A stretch of 64,000 nucleotides of DNA. Source: Trissonchulus latispiculum (Eukaryota; Nematoda; Enoplea; Enoplida; Ironidae). A model generated the notes under the pieces. The model worked only from the letters and a program-made list of their open reading frames with translations, did no database searches and was not told where the DNA came from. This document shows, one piece after another, positions 12,043-21,279 of this stretch. The stretch's first letter is position 1. Each line of letters starts with the position of its first letter. Where the stretch lies: the NCBI GenBank assembly GCA_030248195.1, contig JASAND010020050.1:1-64000 (forward strand), in the 5' to 3' direction. A program made the translations under genes and the position numbers.

Positions 12043-12565
12043 GATGCTACTGTGACTTCGCCATCAGCACAAGCAGATCGAGCATAGATAAAAGAATACA
12101 CGAAGCTGCTGAGAATTCGAACATATAGGCAGGCAAAATAAACAGATCAGGAAATGGAGACTCAACAAAAGACAGTTAATCAGATCAAGAATTTTGGCGA
12201 CTGCACTTTCTGATGCTACTATGACTTCGCCACCAGAACGGGCAGATCGTGACAACGAGATAAGCGACATAGGAAGCAGAACTTGTTGAGAAACCGATAA
12301 TGTACAGAGACCACATACTCAAGCTTTATACAGCATGCACAGCTAAAACTCAGTGCTCTGTAGTGTGAATGTAAATTTAACAGAACGACTGCACAAGCTG
12401 GTGCTACTATGACTTCGCCACCAGAACGGGCAGATCGTGTTCGACGTAGTATGTGTAAACTACAGCGTTCACAGAAACACTGAACCTTAGCATCAGGAAT
12501 TGGTGGTTAGACCACAAACTATTACTGTCCAGTACGCGGAATCGCTACTATTACTTCGCCGATCC
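12043..12565 (-). repeat. Repeated 38-bp module in the spacer between Pol and the accessory gene
   Basis: Blocks containing GCTACTATGACTTCGCC and CCAGAACGGGCAGATCG (plus-strand reading) occur at 12043-12080 (diverged), 12212-12249, 12400-12437 and, weakly, from 12539. The second and third copies are nearly identical. Spacing is about 170-190 bp, then about 140. The spacer is otherwise non-coding. Confidence 0.75.
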
Positions 12566-12663
12566 GCATTCAGAACAGAACAAACAAACAAACAAGACAA
12601 AGACATAAAAACCCATCACCAGACAAACAAAATCCAAGCAAATGCAGTCAAATGCGAAATCAA

Positions 12664-15600
12664 TCAGGCAAATTCAAAACTACTAGCATCGGATTCGTCA
12701 ACGGCAGTGCCAGGTGACGTATTTGCATCTGTAGTGTTCTGTAGCAGCGGCGGAAGATAAGGGGCAAGCACTGGAGTAACCTTATTTTTGTGAACAACAA
12801 TGGGGACTGCATCAGGGTCGGAGAGAGAACGAACTACCAAGTTGGGATTTCTGATTTCGAGAACGCGATACGGTCCAATCCATTTTGGCTTGAACTTTGA
12901 GGCTGCACGTGGAGGTCGACGAAGCAAAACCTTGGTCCCAACAGTAATCTCTTGTGGACGGGCGCGGATGTCGTAATTGCGAGAATATCTGTCCTGAGCA
13001 CGGCGGATGTTGTCCTTTGCACGTTGCCAAGCAGCTTCCAGATACCCCAGCAAGGTGGTGATGTAGTTGTCGGTATGTTGGAAGCGGGAGTCTTCCGGAT
13101 CATAATGTTGGCCTGGTAACCGTGGATCACGACCGTGAATCATGTAGAAAGGACTTTCGCCCGTAGATTCGTGCAGAGCAGAGCGGTAGGCAAAAAGGAC
13201 AGGTTTTAAATAGTGGTCCCATTCATCATCGTGTTCAATGAGTTTAGAGATCATATCACCTAACGTTCTGTTAAAACGCTCAGTTAGGCCATTGCACTGG
13301 GGATGATATGGGGTTGTGTAGATTTTGCGGACACGCATCACATCACACAGTTGCTGAATGATTTCTGACAAGAAATTGGGACCACGGTCGGATAAGAGTT
13401 CGAGAGGAGCACCGTGCCGACAAATAATTTCCTCAAAGAATATGTTAGCGATAGTTATGCTCGTTTGATCTGGAATCGCAACTGCCTCAACCCATTTGGT
13501 GAAATAGTCAGTAAATACGACAGCATAAGAGTTTCCGTTTTGGGAAATTGGCAGTGGTCCAAGTATGTCGACACCCATTTTGTGAAATGGCTCCGTAACA
13601 GGAATAGGGTGAAGCGGTTCCCGATCGTGCGGATTGGGTAAACGTCGAATTTGGCACTGTGGACACGTTTGGCAGTACTTACGAACTGCAGTATACATAC
13701 CTGGCCAGTAGTAATGCTCCTGAATGCGGCGATACGTTTCTTTAAATCGCAAGTGGCCGGCTAGAGTGCTGTCGTGATGTTCCTGGAAAGCATTTCGTCG
13801 ATACTGGAAAGGCAAGGCCAACTGTTTCCATAAATCCGCGGCACGGCGATTGTGATAATGTAGATGATAGAGAACATCATTATCCAACACGTAGTTATCC
13901 TCTTCAGTGACAAGACGCCTAGCTTGAATAGGATCGTCGGGTAGCAGGCCACTACTCTTAAATGCGTACATAGCAGCAAACTCTGGATCCTGTCGTTGGT
14001 GCAGGCGCAGCTGAGCATTGATCAGTACAGCCACGATGCCAACCGGATTGCGGGACAGCGCATCGGCATTAGCGTGTTTCTTCCCGCTACGATGTATTAT
14101 CGTAGGTTTATAGCCAGCTAGTTTGACTGCCCAACGACACAGACGATCGGAATCATGTTCCTTTTCTAACAGCCATTTGAGCGCTGCATGATCGGTAACA
14201 ATAGTAACAAGGTGACCATAAATGTAGTGATGAAATTTCTTTACTGCCCACACAACAGCAAGGGCCTCCAGTTCTGTGATAACATAATTCTTCTCCGACT
14301 TCCGAAGCAAACGGCTGAAGTAAGATATCGGTCGCTCTTTGCCATCTTCAACTTGGGACAGAACAGCTCCAATGCCCGTCCGAGATGCATCTGTATGGAT
14401 AATGAAGGGGACCTTTATGTCAGGATACCGAAGAACGGGGGCTGAACAGAGGGCTTGTTTCAACTTGTCGAACGCGTGTTGACAATCGTGGGACCAGACA
14501 AATTTAACCTTGGCACCGGTTAGGGCATGTAGAGGTGCGGCAATCTCTGCAAATCCAGCAATGAAACGACGATAATAGCCGGCAAGCCCTAAGAAACTTC
14601 GTACGTCTGTTGGCGTCTTAGGCAGAGGAAATTCAGACACTGCGCGAAGTTTGTCCGGATCGGCTTCGATGCCGTGAGCGGAGACGACGTGCCCAAGAAA
14701 TGAAACCTTCGTTTTGGCAAAAACGCATTTGCGAGGTTTCAGCTTCAGTCGTGCATTTCGAAGGCACTGGAAGACCTTTTCCAAGTGTTCCAAGTGCTTC
14801 TCGAACGTCGGAGAAAAGACTATGACATCGTCGATATAGACAAGGCAGCTTTGCCAACACAGAGGGGCCAAGACAACATCCATCAACCGTTGGAAAGTCG
14901 GAGGAGCATTCGTTAGGCCCATCGGCATCACATTATACTCAAACAATCCGACGTGGGTGGTGAAAGCAGACCTTTCTTTCGACTCTTCAGCTAGCGGAAC
15001 TTGATAGAAACCGGAGTTGAGATCCAGAGTGGTGAACCAGCCATTGCCTCCGCCAAGGGCGTCCAGGGCTTCTTCAATCCTCGGCAGTGGGTATACATCC
15101 CGCTTTGTCACTGCGTTTACACGACGGTAGTCCACACAAAAACGATCAGTGCCGTCCTTTTTCGACACGAGCACCACTGGTGAACTCCAAGGTGACCGGC
15201 TAGGACGTATCATGCCATCATGAAGCTTTTGCTGCACATAGTCTTCTATTACTTTGCGCTTGCTGAGAGGAATGCGGTAAGGACGTTGTTTGAGCGGTTT
15301 TGCTTCGCCGACATCTATTGTATGATCTAAGACAGTAGTACGCCCGAGGTCATCGTCATGCTGAGAGAAGACATCTCTGAACTGATTAAGTAGTTTCGTC
15401 AATAAAGAACGTTGGTGCACCGATGTATCTGAATTTGACAGGTCAGCAGGACAAGTCGCATTTGGCTCGGGAGTGGAATGTGTAGCACTAGTTGCAAGTA
15501 CATGACCAAATCGAGCGGGTCCGCCCAAAGGCTCCGAAATGACATCTTGCTCCGTTAACTGTTCTACTGTGCCCAAACATGTACCTGCTGGTATTACGAT

Positions 15601-18600
15601 TGGTTGAGGAGCAGTATTCAAGACACGGACTATGGTAGTGTGTGTATTCGCTGCAGTCAGCGTAGCTGCTAGTGAAACGCCCTGACCAAAATTAGCATGT
15701 GGCTGAAACATCAGTGACTTAGACTGATGACGCACACAGACCGGCAGAGAACAAGAGAAAACAGCTTCTGTGCGAGCAGGTACTGCCCAATCTTCTGATG
15801 AAATAAGCTCTGCTGATAATACATCAGTACCTGAACTGAGTGATCGGCAAAATGGAAGAATATGCTTGCCTATGGCAACAGTATTGGAGGCGAAATCAAA
15901 AGCAATCGAACTGAAGCGAGACAAGAGATCAAGACCGAGTATACAAGGTGATGGTGCAGAGTCCACTACATAGACTGGATGCTTCACAAGAACACTGCCG
16001 AAGGAGAAGCTTGGTTGTAGAACCCCTGAGAGGTGTAGCGTTTGGCCAGTCATGGAACTAATAGCGGGACTACTCTCAGGCGTTAGCGCTAAATACGGCA
16101 AAGATTTGAACGATCTACGATAGATATCCTCGCGAAGCAGGGTGATCGAGGCTCCAGTGTCTATAAGAGCAGGTACCTGAATGCCATGGATGATTGCAAT
16201 GATAGTCATAGACGGGTAGGGGTCTAGGCTCAACACCGATCCACCACTTGAGCCCTTACGCTTGCTACTGCACAACACTCCAAAAATTATCAGAGATAAC
16301 TGAATAGCCGATAACAATGCAAGAGGAGAAGGTCCTGTGTAAACCGCGGACAGGAGAAGCAGAGATGTAAGACACGGGCGCGCTAGCTTCGTTGATGATA
16401 ACGCAAAAAAGTATCTTCCAGGACGTTCTTGGGACCGTGACCGTCTACGGACCGGTGTGGGGTCCCGATCCAACCTATCCATCGGAATCAGTTCATGCGA
16501 TTCATTGTGTGGATCTTGCCTAACCGGATCAGGGGCATGAGCGCCTGACGAACGTGACCGACGCCAGCGAGTGGGGCGAAACGAAACAAAAGATGCCCTG
16601 GACTGGCGGCAGTGACGACAGCAAAAACAACAACACAAAAGAAGGAAACAAAGGACTACTAAGCTGACCAATAAATACAAGAAGCCTAGTTGAGTGCGGG
16701 GAGGCGTGCCTGTACCTAGCAAATCTAGCTCTTCCTTCATCACTTTCTTAGTGATTCCTTCTGAAGCGTGAAGATGTGCTTCTGCGGAGTCATAGTCTGT
16801 CCAACTTAACGGGGCGACGCCACTGAATGGTGTCAGCGGAATTGGATCGATCAGTCCATACTGCACATTAATCTCCTGAGTTTTCTTTAACGTGTTACTT
16901 ATTAGCTTATTCCCCACACTTACCATGGTATAGCTGTGATGCTCCAGCCAAAGCACTTGGTACGACGGCATTGATATACGGGTACCAACTGTCTGATGTG
17001 CCAACTGCGGTGTATTTGTGACAACTACATGACTCTCATTGGTGTGTATTAATAACCCACTGGTCGTAAATGCAACTGTGGTGGTATTTTGTTTGCCTCG
17101 AATCTCGTGCTCCTGGCAAGCAGCGGCTGCATCCCGTTTTCCTTGATGTAAGGCCTGCAAACATGAACCTAATGCTGCCTCAACGACCTGGAGAGCCTCG
17201 GGTGGGCAAAGCCACAATGCGGGGAATTGCTTACATAAGGAAGAGTCCTGATAACTGAATGACTGCTTTGATGAACTACCGCTACTCGACAATATCGGAG
17301 GAAGTTTTAGACGGCGGGCAATGCCATGTGCAGCATCGTACCATCCAGCATTGTGTACATGGTATAATGGATAAACATTCTCTGGTCGAATGACTGGTAC
17401 CTCAAGCAGGAAAGCGAACGTGAGTTTGTACAAGTCGACTCGAACCGGATACACAATTGCTAGTTGGTACACGAGAGAAGGTTCCTGGGCTAAAAGAGAA
17501 CTGGAAAATTCTGGGGCATACATTAGCAGCTGTCGAGCTTTAGTTACAGACATTAAGGTAGGAGATAATCGTCCAGTTGTTGCTGCTTCTACAACAGCAT
17601 CTATCAGATTGAGCAGAGCCGTCTTTACGACATGCAATGTGATAGCACCGTCTGCATCAGAAATAGATAGCTCTGTTGCACATTCTAACTGTTCAAGAGA
17701 AGAGTGAAGATCAGCAACTGAATGATGAACAAAGGTGTACAGTTTCCTATTTGAAAGCTCGATTTCTTGCAGAGCTAGGGATCTCAGATGGGCTTGATCC
17801 TTTAACTTAGCCACAGCGACATTCAGTGCTCCTACCTCGGTCGACAATTTACCAAGATAAATACTATTGGCAATCCCTAAGCCGGCTCCGCCAATCCCTA
17901 GCAGGCCAGCGGCAATCAAACCTAATTGCCGTTTAGACCGGGACTCATTCTTCTGTCCGGAGTATTCGTGATTCTGTCTGCACAAATTGTCCCTACGGGA
18001 ACACACTTCCCGCAGCAGAGTACTGTAATACGTAGTGTCTAGAAGCCCAGAGTAGGACTCCGCTACAGATTCAATAGCTTCGCGGAGATTCTGGTATAAA
18101 GGGTGCAAGTGACACCTCCGGTTTGTTCTATAATCTCCGTCAGGCCTCCGCCTGGACCCTAAAAGAGAGCTAATGTTGGTGTGCAGAATAACAGGAAAGT
18201 ATCTGGTATTTTCAGGTACTAAGGCTAAACCAGCCGGCTCCAAGACGACGCCTACGCCGCTGTGCACAACTGTACTGATTCGTCTAAGCTCACCAGCTAA
18301 GTAGTCTTGATTACTGCCAAGAGCTGTTGGTAAGCCACAGAGCGCGATGAAAAGGGTCAGCATCATCACTAATTGGCGACCAACCTGAGTAGGAGCTCTG
18401 CAGCGATCTGCAGATTTTGTTTCCCTGTGCGACTTACTGTCACAGTTTGTCGGTCTCAAAGCACAGTCCATACCTGCAACGTTGGTTTCACCACCACAAC
18501 TGTACTGAGTTTCACTAACAACTTTGGTTTCCTCACAAAAGTTGCACTGGGTACCGCTGGACCTGGTCTCAGTGATACTGCATTGCACAGCTGCGGCAGC

Positions 18601-19932
18601 TGTCAGATCAGGCCGTTGCTGCAGTCTACGTACCTGTTCACGCAGAGACTGCAGTTCATCTTGGTCCGTTATGGTTAGCTGAGGGCCTGCGAACGCAGCT
18701 GGAAGATTAGGTGAACTGTCTCCGTGTACAGAAACAGACGCATGTGATTGATTAAGCTGAACTGCTTCCGCAGGAACCCAGTCCTCTTGTGCAGCAGGTG
18801 CCCAGTTCTGCTGTGCTAATCGCATTGTGTCTAATGCGGTTGCCAACTGGTCCTGACGCGGTTGGCTAGGACCTGAATAGGCGTGAGTGCCGGACCGAGG
18901 TCCGGAGCCTCGAGACCTGCCGCCATTGTTTTGTCGAGGGTTTCCCCCAGAGAACCTGTTCCCCTGACCTTGCCGACGCGGACAAGTGTTTCTCAAATGC
19001 CCAAGAGAACCGCACTCGTAACAGCGAGGACCGCTGTCAGCTCGAGAGGAAGGCGTTCGAACCGCCCTAGAAGCAGAATGTTGCTGCCGAACTGGAGTCT
19101 GCTGCAAGGTCTGCTGAAGAGCTTGCAAGGACGATTCAAACATGGTTTTCAGCCGTGTCTCTAAATTACGCAAGTCAGCTTCACTTACCTGGTTTGATTG
19201 TGTTCCAGCTGTCGCTGCAAGAGCATGGTTGTTATGTTGCTGATACTGACGGCCGTAGTCATCATTGCGGCGATGTCTGCGTGTATCTCTGGCATATCGA
19301 TTCCTCCCACCAGAATGCCTGTCCAGCCATGGCGCTGTGTTGAACAGCAAATGATCACGGGCTTCCTGTGCTCTGGCTCGAGATACAGCCTCCTCAAAAC
19401 TAGGTGGCTCCTGTGGGGAGGTCACAAACTGGAACAACCGCGGCAGCAAACCGCGCACAAAATGCTTGCGCTTTAGTAGATCCTGCGCTGTAGGATCTAA
19501 ACCACTAAAGCTTTCATAAACCAGTCGCTGAATGTCAAACGCATAGTCGCTGACTGGTTCAGATTCACCTTGTTTTCGATTTATCAACAGATCAACAGCA
19601 AGATCTGACGTAAATCTGTTTGAGAATTGCGTGCGGAGCGCTTGGATCAAAAGCGGATAGTTTGACCTCGTGGCTTGCGCCAGACCGTTATATACTACTT
19701 CTGCCCCGTGTTTCAGATACGAGGGCAAAATATCCGCTTTTCTCTGATCATCGGTTATGCCATTTGCGGCAACGTAACGCTCGAAGGCTCTCAGCCATTT
19801 TTCAAAATTTTCTCCCGACTGCCCATGAAAGGCGCCGGGAGTCATGCCAAGACCAACGTTAACACTGACAACAGACGCATGCAAATTACCGCCACCAGTG
19901 GTGGAACTAGCAGGTACAGACGGACTAGCCAT
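12664..19932 (-). CDS. Gag-Env-Pol polyprotein of the LTR element
   Basis: One frame of 2,422 residues from the ATG at 19932 (good context, G at -3 and +4) to the stop at 12664. The frame is open further upstream, but that extension has only a weak-context ATG at 19953. Domains in order: Gag with CCHC zinc knuckle at 304-317; Env-like segment about 521-1165; aspartic protease with DTG at 1258-1260 and ILG near 1330; reverse transcriptase with YIDD at 1699-1702; RNase H with Asp1848, Glu1887/1889 and Asp1914; integrase zinc finger (His 2052/2053 and 2060, Cys 2090 and 2093); catalytic D2122, D2182, E2218 (DD35E spacing); GPY at 2353-2355. No frameshift or stop separates Gag from Pol, so mature proteins would have to come from cleavage, splicing or readthrough control not visible here. 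The overall class is certain. The contiguous Env placement is seen directly. Confidence 0.95.
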   Translation of the reverse strand: MASPSVPASSTTGGGNLHASVVSVNVGLGMTPGAFHGQSGENFEKWLRAFERYVAANGITDDQRKADILPSYLKHGAEVVYNGLAQATRSNYPLLIQALRTQFSNRFTSDLAVDLLINRKQGESEPVSDYAFDIQRLVYESFSGLDPTAQDLLKRKHFVRGLLPRLFQFVTSPQEPPSFEEAVSRARAQEARDHLLFNTAPWLDRHSGGRNRYARDTRRHRRNDDYGRQYQQHNNHALAATAGTQSNQVSEADLRNLETRLKTMFESSLQALQQTLQQTPVRQQHSASRAVRTPSSRADSGPRCYECGSLGHLRNTCPRRQGQGNRFSGGNPRQNNGGRSRGSGPRSGTHAYSGPSQPRQDQLATALDTMRLAQQNWAPAAQEDWVPAEAVQLNQSHASVSVHGDSSPNLPAAFAGPQLTITDQDELQSLREQVRRLQQRPDLTAAAAVQCSITETRSSGTQCNFCEETKVVSETQYSCGGETNVAGMDCALRPTNCDSKSHRETKSADRCRAPTQVGRQLVMMLTLFIALCGLPTALGSNQDYLAGELRRISTVVHSGVGVVLEPAGLALVPENTRYFPVILHTNISSLLGSRRRPDGDYRTNRRCHLHPLYQNLREAIESVAESYSGLLDTTYYSTLLREVCSRRDNLCRQNHEYSGQKNESRSKRQLGLIAAGLLGIGGAGLGIANSIYLGKLSTEVGALNVAVAKLKDQAHLRSLALQEIELSNRKLYTFVHHSVADLHSSLEQLECATELSISDADGAITLHVVKTALLNLIDAVVEAATTGRLSPTLMSVTKARQLLMYAPEFSSSLLAQEPSLVYQLAIVYPVRVDLYKLTFAFLLEVPVIRPENVYPLYHVHNAGWYDAAHGIARRLKLPPILSSSGSSSKQSFSYQDSSLCKQFPALWLCPPEALQVVEAALGSCLQALHQGKRDAAAACQEHEIRGKQNTTTVAFTTSGLLIHTNESHVVVTNTPQLAHQTVGTRISMPSYQVLWLEHHSYTMVSVGNKLISNTLKKTQEINVQYGLIDPIPLTPFSGVAPLSWTDYDSAEAHLHASEGITKKVMKEELDLLGTGTPPRTQLGFLYLLVSLVVLCFLLLCCCFCCRHCRQSRASFVSFRPTRWRRSRSSGAHAPDPVRQDPHNESHELIPMDRLDRDPTPVRRRSRSQERPGRYFFALSSTKLARPCLTSLLLLSAVYTGPSPLALLSAIQLSLIIFGVLCSSKRKGSSGGSVLSLDPYPSMTIIAIIHGIQVPALIDTGASITLLREDIYRRSFKSLPYLALTPESSPAISSMTGQTLHLSGVLQPSFSFGSVLVKHPVYVVDSAPSPCILGLDLLSRFSSIAFDFASNTVAIGKHILPFCRSLSSGTDVLSAELISSEDWAVPARTEAVFSCSLPVCVRHQSKSLMFQPHANFGQGVSLAATLTAANTHTTIVRVLNTAPQPIVIPAGTCLGTVEQLTEQDVISEPLGGPARFGHVLATSATHSTPEPNATCPADLSNSDTSVHQRSLLTKLLNQFRDVFSQHDDDLGRTTVLDHTIDVGEAKPLKQRPYRIPLSKRKVIEDYVQQKLHDGMIRPSRSPWSSPVVLVSKKDGTDRFCVDYRRVNAVTKRDVYPLPRIEEALDALGGGNGWFTTLDLNSGFYQVPLAEESKERSAFTTHVGLFEYNVMPMGLTNAPPTFQRLMDVVLAPLCWQSCLVYIDDVIVFSPTFEKHLEHLEKVFQCLRNARLKLKPRKCVFAKTKVSFLGHVVSAHGIEADPDKLRAVSEFPLPKTPTDVRSFLGLAGYYRRFIAGFAEIAAPLHALTGAKVKFVWSHDCQHAFDKLKQALCSAPVLRYPDIKVPFIIHTDASRTGIGAVLSQVEDGKERPISYFSRLLRKSEKNYVITELEALAVVWAVKKFHHYIYGHLVTIVTDHAALKWLLEKEHDSDRLCRWAVKLAGYKPTIIHRSGKKHANADALSRNPVGIVAVLINAQLRLHQRQDPEFAAMYAFKSSGLLPDDPIQARRLVTEEDNYVLDNDVLYHLHYHNRRAADLWKQLALPFQYRRNAFQEHHDSTLAGHLRFKETYRRIQEHYYWPGMYTAVRKYCQTCPQCQIRRLPNPHDREPLHPIPVTEPFHKMGVDILGPLPISQNGNSYAVVFTDYFTKWVEAVAIPDQTSITIANIFFEEIICRHGAPLELLSDRGPNFLSEIIQQLCDVMRVRKIYTTPYHPQCNGLTERFNRTLGDMISKLIEHDDEWDHYLKPVLFAYRSALHESTGESPFYMIHGRDPRLPGQHYDPEDSRFQHTDNYITTLLGYLEAAWQRAKDNIRRAQDRYSRNYDIRARPQEITVGTKVLLRRPPRAASKFKPKWIGPYRVLEIRNPNLVVRSLSDPDAVPIVVHKNKVTPVLAPYLPPLLQNTTDANTSPGTAVDESDASSFEFA
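16441..18372 (-). other. Env-like class I fusion glycoprotein region lying between Gag and protease
   Basis: Residues about 521-1165. It starts with a hydrophobic signal-like segment (LTLFIALCGL at 525-534). A multibasic site RSKR at 665-668 is followed at once by an Ala/Gly/Leu/Ile-rich fusion-peptide-like stretch (670-688). Next comes a heptad-like segment and a motif resembling IDAVVEAATTGRLSP (about 777-791), the type found in baculovirus F and errantivirus Env proteins. Several potential N-glycosylation sites (NIS, NES, NTT, NES) are present. A membrane anchor lies at about 1081-1105, ending in a Cys cluster and a basic tail. A further hydrophobic segment lies at about 1190-1222, before the protease. 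Family membership is inferred from architecture. Glycoprotein topology would require the signal segment to be recognised internally or exposed by splicing or proteolysis. Confidence 0.8.
18373..19932 (-). other. Gag portion of the polyprotein
   Basis: About 520 residues. A helical capsid-like region (residues about 35-200, with a QGESEPVSDY-type retrotransposon Gag signature around 121-130) is followed by a Gln-rich and Arg/Gly-rich linker and one CX2CX4HX4C nucleocapsid knuckle at 304-317. After the knuckle comes a Gly/Arg/Ser stretch, then a low-complexity region with several Cys. A strong splice-donor sequence interrupts this coding region at 19188/19189. Confidence 0.9.
19181..19192 (-). 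promoter_or_regulatory. Strong splice donor inside gag, phase 0
   Basis: The minus strand reads CCAG|GTAAGTGA, close to the ideal donor. The cut falls exactly after a gag codon (Gln248 when counted from the ATG at 19932). Joined to the acceptor at 11735 the frame would continue without a shift, because both sides are phase 0. The pairing of these two sites is inference. Confidence 0.55.
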
Positions 19933-20243
19933 AGCTGGAAACAGAAGAAGCATACACAAAATATGCAACAAGAAAAACACAATCGTGGAAATGAGCTGTA
20001 CTTGTCAAACAGATTAGATCAGCTTAGTACCTTAGTTTTCTTCACTCTGTCAGCAGCAAGCATAGTCACAGAAACTGAAGGTCCGGGCAGTAAACCAGTG
20101 GGACAGACAAAGGTAAAGAAAAGCGCTGAAAAATTCTCCAATGGCTATATCAGTAACGAAAAGTCAGATCAAAGAATGCCGTCGGAAACCGATTGAGTAA
20201 GCAGCACCGTCTGTCAGCAGAGTCACAGCGATAGGGCACCACA

Positions 20244-20261
20244 ACCCTACTCGCAGCGCCA
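20244..20261 (-). promoter_or_regulatory. Primer binding site, probably for tRNA-Ser
   Basis: Two bases inside the 5' LTR the minus strand reads TGGCGCTGCGAGTAGGGT. This is complementary to a tRNA 3' end of the form ACCCTACTCGCAGCGCCA. From memory, animal tRNA-Ser(UGA) ends very similarly (about two differences over 18 bases). The TGG start, position and length fit a standard PBS. The tRNA identity is a recollection, not a search result. Confidence 0.75.
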
Positions 20262-20263
20262 GA

Positions 20264-21181
20264 TGTAGCGCTGAGCTACCAGTATAACTGCGAGGCCGGA
20301 AATTGAACCCATGATTCGTTTAATAATGATTAAAATACCACAAAGTCACAATGACAGCAACCTGAATCAAATGGGTTAAAACCCAATATGGGTTTTAACC
20401 CAACAATATGTTAGCATTGAGAATGTAATGCAATCAAACAAACAACTTTAGATAGCTGAACCGTTTCTAACAATTTAAAGTTCTCATCAAAATACTTTTA
20501 AACTGCTGAGCCTTTGCTAACCATTTGGAAACTTCCAAAGAAAGGAAGTTAGATACTGGCAGAATTTTAACTGTATTTTAGGATTATTCATAAACCACAG
20601 TTACTCGAAATGGTTTCAGACTGCTACTAGAAAATGTTTATAACCAAGGGCCTAATGACCAACAAGACCATGACAAACAAGCCTAATGACTAATATGGCC
20701 TAGTCTAGACAGAGAATTTAAGTAAGCAGATGTTACAGCCGAAAGCATTCATTGCGTTAATGCGCTAGACAAGCAGAGAAGCTGAAATAACAGGCATGCA
20801 AAGATAAAGTAGAAACTGTATTCTTCAAAGTGCGCTGATTTGTGCATAAATAAAGTTAGCTTCTTATATAAAATTAACTAATCGGACATTTTGTATTTAT
20901 GATTATCCTAGCCCCCTCCTTTGATGTACACACTATGCCTTAATTCCCTTTTTGAAGCAGAATTCTAAATTAATTTCCACTATAACAGGCGTCTAGCCCT
21001 TACACTCTTAGCAGAATTCTAAATGAATATTTTCAATAATAACCCTCTCAAATCCCCTATGAGATACATCTGGCGATATCTAACACACCTCATGTGAAAT
21101 ATTTTCAAACTGGTATTTTCAAACTGGTACGTATGTGGATATGTGAATCTGAAATATGCAGTTTAGTTCATACTGGCTACA
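20264..21181 (-). repeat. 5' LTR
   Basis: Same 918-bp sequence as 9724-10641. It should carry the promoter and transcription start for the minus-strand element. No confident TATA box or initiator was assigned. The right flank CTAG at 21182-21185 matches the left flank at 9720-9723. Confidence 0.95.
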
Positions 21182-21279
21182 CTAGCCAGTGACTCGGCAA
21201 TGAGCAGTCCATGGCATGGATAATTAGCACTCTATCCCATCAGCAGTCAGCACAGGATAGGAGCTGGCGGTGTAGCATT

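Larger units (their letters stand above)
9724..21181 (-). mobile_element. Intact Ty3/Gypsy-class LTR retroelement with gag-env-pol frame and NADAR-SGNH accessory gene
   Basis: The element is 11,458 bp and transcribed from the minus strand. It is bounded by two 918-bp LTRs that I read as identical, with TGTAGC...GCTACA termini and a 4-bp CTAG duplication at 9720-9723 and 21182-21185. In transcript order it contains: 5' LTR, primer binding site, one long frame (Gag, Env-like, protease, RT, RNase H, integrase), a spacer of about 0.9 kb with a repeated motif, an accessory gene, and the 3' LTR. All frames are open. Identical LTRs and intact frames indicate recent insertion. The Pol order PR-RT-RH-IN with a GPY/F module places it in Metaviridae (Ty3/Gypsy). 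Env before protease and an enzyme gene in the usual env position are the unusual traits. Confidence 0.97.

Noticed and set aside
19932..19980. Signal peptide ahead of Gag from an upstream start at 19980 or 19953
   Set aside because: The codon at 19980 is GTG and the ATG at 19953 has poor context. The ATG at 19932 has good context and gives an ordinary Gag N-terminus.
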